A stretch of DNA of 64,000 bases from Microbacterium aurum (GTDB lineage Bacteria; Actinomycetota; Actinomycetes; Actinomycetales; Microbacteriaceae): positions 2,480,001 to 2,544,000 of the forward strand of contig NZ_JAFBCQ010000001.1 in NCBI RefSeq assembly GCF_016907815.1. The letters run 5' to 3'. Positions 25,960-35,320 of the stretch are shown here, in pieces; within the stretch, counting starts at the first letter, position 1; every line of letters starts with the position of its first letter. The notes below the pieces were generated by a model. It had not been told where the DNA came from and ran no database searches. It saw only the letters and a program-made list of their open reading frames with translations. The position numbers and the translations under genes are program-made.

Positions 25960-27344
25960 CCGCGCCGACCGGGTCCGTCCCGGCATCCGGACGGTCGGCG
26001 CGCTGGGTCGCGTACGACGTGCTGCGCGCCGTCCACGAGTCCGACGCGTACGCGAACCTCCTGCTCCCGAGCACCATCGCCCGCGCGGGGCTCACCTCCG
26101 CCGATGCGGGCCTGGCGACGGAGCTCACCTACGGCACCCTCCGGCGCGAGGGCACGTACGACGCGATCATCGCGGATGCCGCGGGCCGGCCCGTCACGGC
26201 GATCGACCCGCCGGTGCTCGACGCGCTGCGACTGGGTGTGCATCAGCTGGTCGCGATGCGCACCCCGTCGCACGCGGCCGTCAACGAGACCGTCCGCCAG
26301 GTGCGCCAGGCCGCAGGCAAAGCCGCCGCCGGCTTCGCCAACGCCGTGCTGCGACGCGTGTCGGAGCGGACGCCCGGGGAGTGGGACGAGCGTCTCGCCG
26401 CCGCCGCGCGGTCGGACGACGAACGCCTCGCGGTCCGGTACGCGCATCCGGTGTGGGTGATCCGGGCGTTCCGTCGCGCCCTCGCCGCGGAAGGCCGCGC
26501 CGATGAGCTGGACGCGCTGCTCGACGCCGACACCACCGCCCCGGTGGTCACCCTCGCCGCCCTGCCCGGGCTCGCCGAGCGGCCCGCGGAGGCGACGGCG
26601 ACGCCGTACTCGCCGATCGGCTTCCGCTCCGCCGGAGGCGACCCCGCGAGCGTCGTCGCGGCATCCGGCGGCCTCGTGCGCGTGCAGGACGAGGGGTCGC
26701 AGCTCGCGGCGCTCGCCCTCGCACGCGCGGTGCCGGTGCGTGCGGGGGAGAAGTGGCTCGACCTCTGCGCCGCCCCGGGCGGCAAGACCGCCGTGCTCGC
26801 CGCCGAGGCGCTCGCCCACGGCGCGAGCCTGGAGGCCAACGAGCTGTCGCCGGCCCGCGCGGGGCTCGTCCGCGACTCCGTCGCCGCGATACCGCTGCCC
26901 GTGCCGGTGTCGGAGGAGGACGGCCGCACCCGCGCGGCGCACGGCCGGTACGACCGCATCCTCGTCGACGCGCCGTGCACCGGCCTCGGCGCCCTGCGCC
27001 GCCGCCCAGAGGCGCGGTGGCGGAAGCAGCCCGCCGACGTGCCCGAGCTCGCGGCGCTGCAGGCCGAGCTGCTCGCGGCGGCGTTCGACGCGCTCACGCC
27101 GGGCGGGATCGTCGCCTACGTCACGTGCTCACCGCATCTGGCCGAGACCGCCGCGGTCGTCTCGGAGGCGCTGCGCACCCTCGGCGATCGCGTGGAAGAG
27201 CTCGACGCCCGCGCCGTCGTGGCCGCGCTCAGCAGCGCCCCCATCGACCTCGCCGCCCCCGCGGACGGGTCCGGACGCGCGCAGCTGTGGCCCCACCGCC
27301 ACGGCACCGACGCCATGTCGATCTCGCTGCTGCGCCGCCGCTGA
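25956..27344 (+). CDS. rsmB: 16S rRNA cytosine-5 methyltransferase RsmB/NusB-type
   Basis: A 462-residue RsmB-like enzyme that methylates a cytosine of 16S rRNA (C967 in E. coli). The N-terminal 150 residues are a NusB-like helical domain (ARWVAYDVLRAVHES, FANAVLRRVSER). The SAM-dependent domain has LDLCAAPGGKTAVLA, then the DAPCTGLGALRRRPE and TCSPHLAETAAVV motifs, whose two Cys are the release and catalytic residues. The start GTG overlaps fmt. This is the last gene of the priA-fmt-rsmB unit. Confidence 0.95.
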   Translation: MTAPTGSVPASGRSARWVAYDVLRAVHESDAYANLLLPSTIARAGLTSADAGLATELTYGTLRREGTYDAIIADAAGRPVTAIDPPVLDALRLGVHQLVAMRTPSHAAVNETVRQVRQAAGKAAAGFANAVLRRVSERTPGEWDERLAAAARSDDERLAVRYAHPVWVIRAFRRALAAEGRADELDALLDADTTAPVVTLAALPGLAERPAEATATPYSPIGFRSAGGDPASVVAASGGLVRVQDEGSQLAALALARAVPVRAGEKWLDLCAAPGGKTAVLAAEALAHGASLEANELSPARAGLVRDSVAAIPLPVPVSEEDGRTRAAHGRYDRILVDAPCTGLGALRRRPEARWRKQPADVPELAALQAELLAAAFDALTPGGIVAYVTCSPHLAETAAVVSEALRTLGDRVEELDARAVVAALSSAPIDLAAPADGSGRAQLWPHRHGTDAMSISLLRRR

Positions 27345-27398
27345 CCTGAGGCGCCGCGCATCGCATGGGCATCGAGGAGGGACTCCGCGGGCACCGCG

Positions 27399-27404
27399 TA
27401 GGGT
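27399..27404 (+). promoter_or_regulatory. Candidate -10 element of rpe (leaderless type)
   Basis: TAGGGT lies 6 bases before the GTG start of rpe, within the 66-base gap after rsmB. No ribosome site is seen in between. Confidence 0.5.
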
Positions 27405-27410
27405 GGACTG

Positions 27411-28082
27411 GTGCCCGACAGCATCCGCATCAACCCCAGCGTCCTGGCCGCCGACTTCGTGAACATGCAGGCCGAAGTCGGCCGCATCGCCGCCGCCGAC
27501 TTCGTGCACGTCGACGTGATGGACAACCACTTCGTGCCGAACCTCACCTTCGGCCCGCAGATGGTCGAGCGGATCCAGGCCACGAGCCCCGTTCCGTTGG
27601 ATGTGCACCTCATGATCACGGATGCCGACAGGTGGGCCCCCGGCTATGCCGAGCTCGGCGCGGCATCCGTCACCTTCCATCTCGAGGCGGCCACCGATCC
27701 GGTCAGCCTCGCCCGGCGGCTGCGGCAGATCGGCGCCCGCGCCGGTGTCGCCGTCAAGCCCGCAACCGGCGTCGAGGGGCTCTACGACGTGCTCGACGAG
27801 TTCGACCAGATCCTCGTGATGACCGTGGAGCCGGGCTTCGGCGGTCAGTCGTTCATGGCCGATCAGATGCCCAAGCTCGCCCGGCTGCACGATGAGGCCC
27901 GCCGACGCGGCTCGCAGGTGTGGCTGCAGGTCGACGGCGGCATCTCCGAGTCGACGATCGCGCAGGCCGCCGAGGCCGGAGCCGACACGTTCGTCGCCGG
28001 CTCCGCCGTCTTCGGCGCCGACGACCCCGCGCGTGCGATCGAGGCGCTGCGCAGCCTCGCCGGCTCCGCGCACCGCCACTGA
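27411..28082 (+). CDS. rpe: Ribulose-phosphate 3-epimerase
   Basis: A 223-residue TIM-barrel epimerase interconverting ribulose-5-phosphate and xylulose-5-phosphate in the pentose phosphate pathway. The sequence has INPSVLAADF, the metal-site HVDVMDNHFVPNLTFGP, DVHLMI, VMTVEPGFGGQSFM and the second catalytic Asp in QVDGGISEST. GTG 27411 is the first start after the TAGGGT element. Its ribose-phosphate output relates to the PRPP used by the his genes that follow. Confidence 0.97.
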   Translation: MPDSIRINPSVLAADFVNMQAEVGRIAAADFVHVDVMDNHFVPNLTFGPQMVERIQATSPVPLDVHLMITDADRWAPGYAELGAASVTFHLEAATDPVSLARRLRQIGARAGVAVKPATGVEGLYDVLDEFDQILVMTVEPGFGGQSFMADQMPKLARLHDEARRRGSQVWLQVDGGISESTIAQAAEAGADTFVAGSAVFGADDPARAIEALRSLAGSAHRH

Positions 28083-28116
28083 ACCCGGCGCGGCGCACCG
28101 CGCCCGCGCGGACCGG

Positions 28117-28122
28117 TAGCCT
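28117..28122 (+). promoter_or_regulatory. Candidate -10 element of hisE (leaderless type)
   Basis: TAGCCT lies 6 bases before the GTG start of hisE, in the 46-base gap after rpe. It would start a his-trp transcript at or beside the start codon. Confidence 0.45.
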
Positions 28123-28128
28123 GTCAGG

Positions 28129-28392
28129 GTGAAGACGTTCGATGCGCTGTTCGCGGAGTTGACCGCGACCGCAGCCGCACGCCCCGAAGAATCCGGCACC
28201 GTCGCGCAGCTGGACCGCGGCGTGCACGCCATCGGCAAGAAGATCGTCGAAGAGGCGGCAGAGGTCTGGATGGCCGCCGAATACCAGTCCGACGCCGAGA
28301 CGGCCGAGGAGATCTCGCAGCTGCTGTACCACCTGCAGGTGCTCATGCTGGCCAAGGGGCTGTCGCTCGAGGACGTGTACCGACATCTCTGA
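28129..28392 (+). CDS. hisE: Phosphoribosyl-ATP pyrophosphatase
   Basis: An 87-residue HisE, the second step of histidine synthesis, removing pyrophosphate from phosphoribosyl-ATP. It is an all-helical MazG-like protein; the metal-binding block [16 protein letters not shown] carries the Glu residues, and [15 protein letters not shown] follows. It is a stand-alone protein rather than a HisIE fusion, as in other actinobacteria. hisG follows after 55 bases. Confidence 0.96.
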   Translation: MKTFDALFAELTATAAARPEESGTVAQLDRGVHAIGKKIVEEAAEVWMAAEYQSDAETAEEISQLLYHLQVLMLAKGLSLEDVYRHL

Positions 28393-28447
28393 GCAGGCCT
28401 CCTCCGCTCCGACTGACATCCCAGACACCGAAAGCCCGCTCACCGAA

Positions 28448-29302
28448 ATGCCGACGGACATGCTGCGAATCGCCGTGCCGAACAAGGGGTCGCTCGCCGA
28501 CACCGCCGCCGAGATGCTCGCGGAGGCCGGCTACACCGGCCGCCGCGACCCGAAGGACCTCCACGTCATCGACCCGGTGAACGAGGTCGAGTTCTTCTAC
28601 CTGCGCCCGAAGGACATCGCGACCTACGTCGGCTCCGGCGCGCTCGACGTCGGCATCACCGGCCGCGACCTGCTCCTCGATGCGCGGATGCCGGGGGCGC
28701 GCGAGATCGAGCAGCTCGGCTTCGGCGGTTCGACGTTCCGCTTCGCCGGTCCGCCCGGACTCTTCACCACGGTCGCCGACCTGGAGGGGCTGCGGGTCGC
28801 GACGGCCTACCCGGGGCTCGTCGACGGCTTCCTCGACGAGCAGGGCGTCGCCGTCGACCTCGTGCCGCTGGACGGCGCCGTGGAGTCCGCCGTGCAGCTG
28901 GGCGTCGCCGACGCCGTCGCCGACGTCGTCTCCACCGGAACGACCCTCCGGCAGGCCGGGCTCGAGATCTTCGGCCCGGTGCTCCTGGAGTCCGAGGCCG
29001 TGCTGATCGGCGCTCCCGTCGAGGCGGACGGCACCGAGACGCTGCTGCGGCGCCTGCGCGGCGTCATGGTCGCCCGCCGCTACGTGCTCATCGACTACGA
29101 CCTGCCGGCGCATCTCGTCGACGAGGCCGTCGCGCTCGCGCCCGGCATCGAGTCCCCGACGATCTCGCCGCTGCGCGACCCGGCCTGGGTCGCAGTGCGC
29201 ATCATGAGCCCGCGGGGGACCGTCAACCAGGTCATGGACGCGCTGTACGCGATCGGCGCGCGCGCGATCCTCGTGACGCCCATCCACAACGCGAGGCTGT
29301 GA
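28448..29302 (+). CDS. hisG: ATP phosphoribosyltransferase, long form
   Basis: A 284-residue HisG that couples ATP and PRPP in the first, feedback-controlled step of histidine synthesis. Its length is that of the long form, with a C-terminal ACT-like regulatory domain (from about residue 215), so no HisZ partner is needed. Family blocks are [26 protein letters not shown] and the PRPP loop [14 protein letters not shown] 28448 was taken as start; ATG 28460 ([10 protein letters not shown]) would give 280 residues and equals the usual mycobacterial N-terminus. Neither has a strong ribosome site. The stop overlaps the hisF start. Confidence 0.95.
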   Translation: MPTDMLRIAVPNKGSLADTAAEMLAEAGYTGRRDPKDLHVIDPVNEVEFFYLRPKDIATYVGSGALDVGITGRDLLLDARMPGAREIEQLGFGGSTFRFAGPPGLFTTVADLEGLRVATAYPGLVDGFLDEQGVAVDLVPLDGAVESAVQLGVADAVADVVSTGTTLRQAGLEIFGPVLLESEAVLIGAPVEADGTETLLRRLRGVMVARRYVLIDYDLPAHLVDEAVALAPGIESPTISPLRDPAWVAVRIMSPRGTVNQVMDALYAIGARAILVTPIHNARL

Positions 29303-30066
29303 TGACCCTCGCCTGCCGGGTCATCCCGTGTCTCGACGTCGCGGCGGGCCGCGTCGTCAAGGGCGTCAACTTCGAGAACCTGCGCGACATGGGCGATCCG
29401 GTCGAGCTGGCCGCGCTGTACTACGCGCAGGGCGCCGATGAGCTGACCCTCCTCGACGTCACCGCGACCGTCGATGAGCGCGCCACGACCTACGACGTGG
29501 TGCGGCGCACCGCGGAAGAGGTCTTCATCCCGCTCACCGTCGGCGGGGGCGTCCGCAGCACCGACGACGTCGCACGGCTCCTGGCCGTCGGCGCGGACAA
29601 GGTCGGGGTGAACTCCGCGGCCATCGCCCGCCCCGCACTCATCGACGAGATCGCCGACCGCTTCGGCTCCCAGGTGCTTGTGCTCTCGCTCGACGTCAAG
29701 CGCGCCGCCGGCACGCGATCGGGCTTCGTCGTGACGACTCACGGCGGTCGCACCGCCACCGATCTCGACGCGTTGGACTGGGCGCGGGAGGCCATCGACC
29801 GCGGTGTCGGCGAGCTGCTCGTGAACTCCATCGATGCCGACGGCACGAAGGACGGGTTCGACCTCGAGCTCGTCGGCCTCATGCGGGAGCTGTCGAGCGT
29901 GCCCGTGATCGCCTCCGGCGGCGCCGGTGCGGTCACCGACTTCGCTCCCGCGCTGCGCGCCGGCGCCGATGCGGTGCTCGCGGCATCCGTCTTCCACTCC
30001 GGGCAGCTCAGCATCGGCGACGTCAAGGACGCGCTCGTCGCCGACGGCATCGAGGTGCGGCGATGA
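29302..30066 (+). CDS. hisF: Imidazole glycerol phosphate synthase cyclase subunit
   Basis: A 254-residue TIM barrel that, with the glutaminase HisH, forms the imidazole ring. The two catalytic Asp are visible in [15 protein letters not shown] and [20 protein letters not shown] and ASGGAGAV are the phosphate-binding loops. ATG 29302 shares a base with the hisG stop; a GTG at 29299 is an equal alternative. hisH and hisA are not in this window. It overlaps hisI by 4 bases. Confidence 0.97.
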   Translation: MTLACRVIPCLDVAAGRVVKGVNFENLRDMGDPVELAALYYAQGADELTLLDVTATVDERATTYDVVRRTAEEVFIPLTVGGGVRSTDDVARLLAVGADKVGVNSAAIARPALIDEIADRFGSQVLVLSLDVKRAAGTRSGFVVTTHGGRTATDLDALDWAREAIDRGVGELLVNSIDADGTKDGFDLELVGLMRELSSVPVIASGGAGAVTDFAPALRAGADAVLAASVFHSGQLSIGDVKDALVADGIEVRR

Positions 30067-30488
30067 CTTCCGTGGACGAGCGCATCGCCCGCGTCGCCTT
30101 CAACGCCGACGGACTCGCCCCGGCGATCATCCAGCAGCACGACACCGGCGAGGTGCTGATGCTCGGTTGGATGGATGCCGAGGCATTGCGCCGCACGCTC
30201 ACGGAGGGCCGCGTGACGTTCTGGTCGCGCTCGCGTCAGGAGTACTGGCGCAAGGGCGACACCTCGGGGCACGCGCAGTACGTGCGCGGCGCGCGCCTGG
30301 ACTGCGACGGCGACGCGCTGCTCATCGCGGTCGAGCAGATCGGCGCCGCGTGCCACACGGGCGACCACACGTGCTTCGACGCCGACGATCTGAGCCCGGC
30401 GACGGGGCACGCCCCCGCGACGGGGCACGCCCCCGCGACGGGGCAGGCCCCGGCGGACGCCGCGGACGGATCCGAGGCGACACCGTGA
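30063..30488 (+). CDS. hisI: Phosphoribosyl-AMP cyclohydrolase with repeated C-terminal tail
   Basis: A 141-residue HisI that opens the purine ring of phosphoribosyl-AMP. The core (residues 1-110) has [34 protein letters not shown], and the zinc-site Cys residues in LDCDGD and [10 protein letters not shown]. The last 30 residues are unusual: PATGHA is repeated, encoded by three 18-base DNA repeats. The tail is probably disordered and dispensable. The ATGA and GTGA overlaps tie it to hisF and to the next membrane-protein gene. Confidence 0.95.
   Translation: MTSVDERIARVAFNADGLAPAIIQQHDTGEVLMLGWMDAEALRRTLTEGRVTFWSRSRQEYWRKGDTSGHAQYVRGARLDCDGDALLIAVEQIGAACHTGDHTCFDADDLSPATGHAPATGHAPATGQAPADAADGSEATP
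30399..30452. repeat. Three tandem 18-base repeats inside hisI
   Basis: The unit GCGACGGGGCACGCCCCC occurs at 30399-30416 and 30417-30434 exactly, and at 30435-30452 with two changes. Being a multiple of three it keeps frame and encodes the PATGHA-type repeats. Slippage could change its copy number between strains. Confidence 0.9.
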
Positions 30489-31099
30489 TCGCACGGGCGC
30501 GGATGCTGGCCGTGCTCGCGATCATCACCGGGGGAGCGGTCGCGATCATCTCGTCGACGCAGACCTGGCTGGAGGTGACGCTCAGCGCGGGCGCGACGGC
30601 CGCCCTCGCCGTGCCCGGCGCTTCGGCGCTGACGCTGCTGGCCCCCTTCAGCCTGGCCGCCCTCGCGCTGGGCCTCGCCCTCACCGTCGTCGGGCGTGTG
30701 CTGCGCTACGTGTTCGGCGTGCTCGCCGCCGCGATCGGCGGCACGCTGGTCGTGGGCGCCTGGGGCGTCGCCACCACCCATCCGCTCGACGCCGTCGCCT
30801 CCGCCGTGACCGAGGCCACCGGCCTGTCGGGGCCTGACGCGGTCGCGAGTCTCGTGCAGACGATCGACGGCACCGCGTGGCCATGGCTCACCGTCGTCGC
30901 CGGCGCGCTGGTCGCCGTCGGGGGCGTTCTCACCCTCGCGACGGCGCACACCTGGCGGGGCGCGGGCCGCCGCTACCGCACCGACGCCGACCGGACGGCG
31001 ACCGCGGCCTCCAGCCCCCGTCCGCACGATGCGTCACGGGACCACGCGATCGATTCGTGGGACGACCTGTCGCACGGGGACGATCCCACCGCCCGCTAG
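30485..31099 (+). CDS. Trp-operon-associated membrane protein
   Basis: A 204-residue protein with four predicted membrane helices in its first 150 residues (about 8-27, 47-72, 75-95, 135-155) and a polar C-terminal tail. This matches the conserved Trp_oprn_chp-type membrane protein of actinobacterial tryptophan clusters; the block [10 protein letters not shown] is typical. In relatives it follows trpE; here it follows hisI directly with a GTGA overlap. Its function is unknown. Confidence 0.85.
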   Translation: MIARARMLAVLAIITGGAVAIISSTQTWLEVTLSAGATAALAVPGASALTLLAPFSLAALALGLALTVVGRVLRYVFGVLAAAIGGTLVVGAWGVATTHPLDAVASAVTEATGLSGPDAVASLVQTIDGTAWPWLTVVAGALVAVGGVLTLATAHTWRGAGRRYRTDADRTATAASSPRPHDASRDHAIDSWDDLSHGDDPTAR

Positions 31100-31101
31100 A
31101 C
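31096..31101 (+). promoter_or_regulatory. Candidate -10 element upstream of the HGxxPAAW gene
   Basis: TAGACT spans the stop codon of the preceding gene, 38 bases before the ATG at 31139, with a GGGAG ribosome site in between. This may give the trpCBA genes a promoter separate from the his genes. Confidence 0.4.
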
Positions 31102-31138
31102 TGACACCGACGCGCCCGAAGCCTCACGAGGGAGAACC

Positions 31139-31369
31139 ATGAGCAACAGCATCGACGACCCCGGCCACGGACACTCGCCGGCTGCCTGGACGGCCGTCGT
31201 CATCATGCTCGTGGCGGTCACGCTCGGCACGCTGTTCTTCGTCCTCGACATGCCCGTGCTCGTCTGGGCCTCGGCCGGGCTTCTCATCGTCGGTGCCATC
31301 GTGGGCTGGGCGCTGGCCAAGGCCGGCTACGGCGCCTACGGCGACAAGTACAAGCCGAAGCAGCACTGA
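31139..31369 (+). CDS. Small membrane protein of the HGxxPAAW type
   Basis: A 76-residue protein with the N-terminal signature HGHSPAAW (residues 10-17) followed by two membrane helices (about 17-37 and 42-62) and a short basic tail. I know this as a small conserved family beside trp genes in actinobacteria. The ribosome site GGGAGAA precedes ATG 31139. trpC starts only 3 bases after the stop. The function is unknown. Confidence 0.85.
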   Translation: MSNSIDDPGHGHSPAAWTAVVIMLVAVTLGTLFFVLDMPVLVWASAGLLIVGAIVGWALAKAGYGAYGDKYKPKQH

Positions 31370-31371
31370 TC

Positions 31372-32181
31372 ATGCTGGCAGGCCTCACCGCCGGCGCGGT
31401 GGAGGATGCCGAGGCCCGCGCCACCACTCGGCCCCTGGCCGACGTGGAACGCGCTGCGCTCGCGCAGTCTCCCGCGCTCGACGCCCTCGCCGCCCTCGCG
31501 CCCGCCGACCGCGTCAAGATCATCGCAGAGGTCAAGCGGGCGAGCCCGTCGCGGGGAGACCTCGCGGCGATCCCCGACCCCGCCCACCAGGCCGCGCTGT
31601 ATGAGCAGGGCGGTGCGTCCGCCATCTCGGTGCTGACCGAGGGACGGCGGTTCAAGGGGTCGCTCGCCGATCTCGAAGCCGTGAAGGCGCGCGTGAGCGT
31701 CCCGGTCCTCCGCAAGGACTTCATCGCCACGCCGTACCAGGTGCTCGAGGCGCGGGCATCCGGCGCCGACCTCGTCCTGCTCATCGTGGCGGCGCTGGAG
31801 GAGCCGTTGCTGCGTGAGCTCTACGCCCTCGTCACCGACCTCGGCATGACGCCACTCGTCGAGACCCACTCGCGCGAAGAGCTCGACCGGGCATCCGACC
31901 TCGGCGCGCGCCTCATCGGCGTGAACGCGCGGAACCTGTCGACCTTCGAGCTCGACAAGGACCTGTTCGGCTCGCTGGCGGAGCACTTCCCGGCGGATGC
32001 CGTGAAGATCGCCGAGTCCGCCGTGCTCGCGCCCGCCGACGTCGCGCACTACCGCGCCGCCGGCGCCGACGTCGTCCTCGTCGGCGAAGCGCTCGTCACG
32101 AGCGACCCGGTGACCACTTTGCACGCATTTCTGGAGGCGGGACGATGCGACCTACTGAACGAGCGGAGCGCGTCGAAATGA
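31372..32181 (+). CDS. trpC: Indole-3-glycerol phosphate synthase
   Basis: A 269-residue TIM barrel that closes the indole ring. The family blocks [16 protein letters not shown] (catalytic Lys), ISVLTE, VLRKDFI and [13 protein letters not shown] are clear. Its last 12 codons run past the trpB start by 37 bases, giving a short extra tail ([11 protein letters not shown]). It stands alone and is not fused to trpF, which is normal for actinobacteria. Confidence 0.96.
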   Translation: MLAGLTAGAVEDAEARATTRPLADVERAALAQSPALDALAALAPADRVKIIAEVKRASPSRGDLAAIPDPAHQAALYEQGGASAISVLTEGRRFKGSLADLEAVKARVSVPVLRKDFIATPYQVLEARASGADLVLLIVAALEEPLLRELYALVTDLGMTPLVETHSREELDRASDLGARLIGVNARNLSTFELDKDLFGSLAEHFPADAVKIAESAVLAPADVAHYRAAGADVVLVGEALVTSDPVTTLHAFLEAGRCDLLNERSASK

Positions 32182-33440
32182 CCGGACTGCGCGATCAGCA
32201 CGGCCCCTTCTTCGGCGATTTCGGCGGGCGGTACATGCCGGAGTCCCTCATCGCCGCGATCGACGAACTGACCGCGGAGTACGAGGCCGCGAAGGCCGAC
32301 CCGGCGTTCCAGGCCGAGTTCGAGAGCCTGCTGCACTCGTACGCCGGGCGCCCCTCGGCGCTCACCGAGGTGCCGCGATTCGCCGAGCACGCCGGTGGCG
32401 CGCGCGTCTTCCTCAAGCGTGAGGACCTCAATCACACCGGATCGCACAAGATCAACAACGTGATCGGCCAGGCCCTCCTCACGAAGCGCCTCGGCAAGAC
32501 GCGCGTCATCGCGGAGACCGGCGCCGGCCAGCACGGCGTCGCCACGGCGACCGCCGCGGCACTGTTCGGCTTCGACTGCACGATCTACATGGGCGAGGTC
32601 GACACGGAGCGCCAGGCGCTCAACGTCGCCCGCATGCGGCTGCTCGGCGCCGAGGTGGTGCCCGTCACGAGCGGCTCGCGGACGCTGAAGGACGCGATCA
32701 ACGAGGCGTACCGCGACTGGGTCGCGTCGGTCGAGACGACGAACTACATCTTCGGCACCGCGGCCGGCCCCCACCCGTTCCCTGCGATGGTCCGCGACTT
32801 CCAGAAGATCATCTCCGAAGAGGCGCGCGCGCAGCTGCTCGAGGAGACCGGGCGCCTGCCCGACGCGGTCGTCGCGTGCGTCGGCGGCGGGTCGAACGCG
32901 ATCGGCATGTTCGACGCGTTCCTCGACGACGAGGGCGTGGCCCTCTACGGCGTGGAGGCGGCGGGCGACGGTGTCGACACCGACAAGCACGCGGCATCCA
33001 TCGAACGCGGCCGCCCCGGCGTGCTGCACGGCGCGAAGACGTACGTGCTGCAGGACGAGGACGGCCAGACCGTCGAGTCGCATTCCATCTCTGCGGGCCT
33101 GGACTATCCGGGCGTCGGCCCCGAGCACGCGTGGCTCGCCGACATCGGCCGCGCGTCCTACATTCCGGCGACGGATGCCGAGGCGATGGACGCCCTGCGC
33201 CTGCTGAGCCGCACCGAGGGCATCATCCCCGCGATCGAGTCGGCGCACGCGCTCGCGGGCGCGTTGCGCCTCGGCCGCGAGCTCGGCCCCGACGCGATCA
33301 TCGCGGTGAGTCTGTCGGGCCGAGGCGACAAGGACATGGACACCGCCGCGACGTGGTTCGGGCTCTATGACAAGGGGGAGCGTCCGGTGCAGACGCCGCC
33401 CGATGATGAGGCTGCCTCGGGCGAAGGGATCGAGCTGTGA
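32145..33440 (+). CDS. trpB: Tryptophan synthase beta chain
   Basis: A 431-residue PLP enzyme that condenses indole with serine. The PLP lysine is in [11 protein letters not shown], the indole site in [11 protein letters not shown], and the phosphate loop in [10 protein letters not shown]; the C-terminal SGRGDKD block is present. ATG 32145 was chosen because GGAGG (32133-32137) lies 7 bases upstream; ATG 32178 (MTGLRDQ) is the alternative. It overlaps trpC by 37 bases and trpA by 4 bases. Confidence 0.97.
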   Translation: MRPTERAERVEMTGLRDQHGPFFGDFGGRYMPESLIAAIDELTAEYEAAKADPAFQAEFESLLHSYAGRPSALTEVPRFAEHAGGARVFLKREDLNHTGSHKINNVIGQALLTKRLGKTRVIAETGAGQHGVATATAAALFGFDCTIYMGEVDTERQALNVARMRLLGAEVVPVTSGSRTLKDAINEAYRDWVASVETTNYIFGTAAGPHPFPAMVRDFQKIISEEARAQLLEETGRLPDAVVACVGGGSNAIGMFDAFLDDEGVALYGVEAAGDGVDTDKHAASIERGRPGVLHGAKTYVLQDEDGQTVESHSISAGLDYPGVGPEHAWLADIGRASYIPATDAEAMDALRLLSRTEGIIPAIESAHALAGALRLGRELGPDAIIAVSLSGRGDKDMDTAATWFGLYDKGERPVQTPPDDEAASGEGIEL

Positions 33441-34243
33441 GCCGGGTCGCTGCCGCCATCGACGCCGCGAAGGCCGCCGGCCGCGGCGCGTTCGTCGGCT
33501 ACCTGCCTATCGGGTACCCCGACCTGCAGACGAGCATCGACGCGGCGGTGGCCCTCGCTGAGGCCGGCGCCGACATCCTCGAGCTCGGCCCGCCGTATTC
33601 CGATCCGGTTATGGACGGTGCGGTCATCCAGGAGGCGACGCAGGCCGCCCTCGCGGCCGGCTTCCGGCTGCGCGACACGTTCACCGCGGTGCGCGCGATC
33701 GCGGCGCGGGTCGACGTGCCGATCCTCGTGATGACGTACTGGAACCCTGTGATGCAGTACGGGGTCGATCGGTTCGCCGACGACCTCCTCGCCGCCGGGG
33801 GAGCGGGCCTGATCACGCCCGACATCACTCCGGATGCCGCGGCCGACTGGATCGCCGCATCCGAGCGCACCGGCCTCGACCGGGTGTTCCTCGCCGCGCC
33901 CACGTCGACCGACGAGCGCCTGCAGATGATCGCGGCGAGCTCGACCGGCTTCGTCTACACGGTGTCGACCATGGGCATCACCGGTGAGCGCGCCGAGTTG
34001 GATGCCGCGGCCCGCACCCTCGTCGCCCGCCTGCGCGCGCACGGGGTCGAGCACGCCTGTGTCGGCATCGGCATCTCGACGCCCGATCAGGTGGCGGGCG
34101 TGCTGGAGTACGCCGACGGCGCGATCGTCGGCACCGCGCTCGTCCGCGCCCTGCGCGACGGCGGGGTGGAGGCGCTGGCCGCCGAGGCACGCGCGCTCAC
34201 CGCCGGCAGGCGCCGGAACGGACGGGGCGGCGCGGCGAAGTAG
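33437..34243 (+). CDS. trpA: Tryptophan synthase alpha chain
   Basis: A 268-residue TIM barrel that splits indole-3-glycerol phosphate and passes indole to TrpB. The signature [14 protein letters not shown] carries the catalytic Glu, and [12 protein letters not shown] covers the loop-2 region usually written [14 protein letters not shown] is the phosphate loop. The GTG start overlaps trpB. The TAG stop is also the first half of the candidate lgt -10 element. Confidence 0.97.
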   Translation: MSRVAAAIDAAKAAGRGAFVGYLPIGYPDLQTSIDAAVALAEAGADILELGPPYSDPVMDGAVIQEATQAALAAGFRLRDTFTAVRAIAARVDVPILVMTYWNPVMQYGVDRFADDLLAAGGAGLITPDITPDAAADWIAASERTGLDRVFLAAPTSTDERLQMIAASSTGFVYTVSTMGITGERAELDAAARTLVARLRAHGVEHACVGIGISTPDQVAGVLEYADGAIVGTALVRALRDGGVEALAAEARALTAGRRRNGRGGAAK

Positions 34244-34246
34244 ACT
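34241..34246 (+). promoter_or_regulatory. Candidate -10 element of lgt, overlapping the trpA stop
   Basis: TAGACT lies 7 bases before the GTG of lgt. Its first three bases are the trpA stop codon. Confidence 0.5.
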
Positions 34247-34253
34247 GCCCCTC

Positions 34254-35231
34254 GTGCTTTCTCCCGCCGTGAACGTCGTCGCCAGCATCCCGAGCCCGCC
34301 CATCAACGGCTTCAGCCTGTGGCCCGGGGGGCCGTTCATCCACTTCTACGCCCTGTGCATCCTCGCCGGCATCGTCGTGGCGGCGCTGATCACCAACCAC
34401 CGCCTGACCAAGCGCGGCGCGGAGCCGTGGGTCGTCATCGACATCTGCCTGCTGGCGGTGCCCCTGGCCATCATCGGCGCGCGCATCTTCCACGTCGTCA
34501 CCCACTGGGGCTTCTACTTCGGCGAGGGCAAGAACATCTGGGCGATCTTCTACATCTGGGAGGGCGGCATCGCGATCTTCGGCGCCCTCATCGGCGGTGC
34601 GATCGGCGCGTGGCTCGGCTGCAAGTGGACCGGCATCCGCTTCTGGAGCTTCGCCGACGCCCTCGCGCCGGGTCTCCTTCTCGCCCAGGCGATGGGACGG
34701 TTCGGCAACTGGTTCAACCAGGAGCTGTACGGCCTTCCGACTGACCTCCCCTGGGGCCTTCAGATCGACTACCCGAACGCGGCATGGCCCGAAGGCCTCC
34801 CCCCGGGGACGCTGTTCCACCCGACGTTCCTCTACGAAGCCATCTGGAACAGCCTCGGCGTGCTGTTCCTGCTGTGGGCCGGCACCCGCTTCCGCCTGCA
34901 GTGGGGGCGCCTGTTCGCCCTGTACCTCATCTGGTACAGCGCCGGCCGCATCGTGTGGGAGTCGATCCGCATCGACCCGAGCGAAGTGTTCTTCGGACTG
35001 CGCACCAACGTGTGGGCCGCGATCGCCGGCGTCGTCGTGGGGCTCGTGATCTTCATCGTCCAGACCCGCCGTCACCCCGGCCTCGAGCCCTCGCCGTACA
35101 TGCGCGGTCGCGAGTGGACGCCCGACGGGGCTGTACAATCACAGGACACCGACGAGTTCGTGGACGTGAGCGCACCCCCGACGCGCGAACCCGTCGCGGA
35201 CGATGCCACAAGCACAGTCGCCTCGAACTAA
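34254..35231 (+). CDS. lgt: Prolipoprotein diacylglyceryl transferase
   Basis: A 325-residue integral membrane enzyme that moves diacylglycerol from phosphatidylglycerol to the lipobox Cys of prolipoproteins. About seven membrane helices are visible. The Lgt signature [13 protein letters not shown] is at about residues 150-162, and the catalytic-region block [12 protein letters not shown] with its His/Tyr is near the N-terminus. The C-terminal 50 residues are a soluble acidic tail. It would act on the lipoprotein at 4173-4787. GTG 34254 was chosen for its place after TAGACT. The position after trpA is conserved in actinobacteria. Confidence 0.95.
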   Translation: MLSPAVNVVASIPSPPINGFSLWPGGPFIHFYALCILAGIVVAALITNHRLTKRGAEPWVVIDICLLAVPLAIIGARIFHVVTHWGFYFGEGKNIWAIFYIWEGGIAIFGALIGGAIGAWLGCKWTGIRFWSFADALAPGLLLAQAMGRFGNWFNQELYGLPTDLPWGLQIDYPNAAWPEGLPPGTLFHPTFLYEAIWNSLGVLFLLWAGTRFRLQWGRLFALYLIWYSAGRIVWESIRIDPSEVFFGLRTNVWAAIAGVVVGLVIFIVQTRRHPGLEPSPYMRGREWTPDGAVQSQDTDEFVDVSAPPTREPVADDATSTVASN

Positions 35232-35320
35232 CCGACAGCACATCCCCTGCGGACTTCACTCACCGCGATATCACCGGGCCGACGTCGTCCCAGATCAGCT
35301 TGACCATGAGGACGGTAGCA

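Noticed and set aside
30399..30452. CRISPR-like short repeats
   Set aside because: The copies are adjacent without unique spacers and lie in frame inside hisI.
35134..35139. TACAAT inside the end of lgt as a gltB promoter
   Set aside because: A decent -10 match but no -35 at proper spacing, and it lies inside a coding region 180 bases from gltB.
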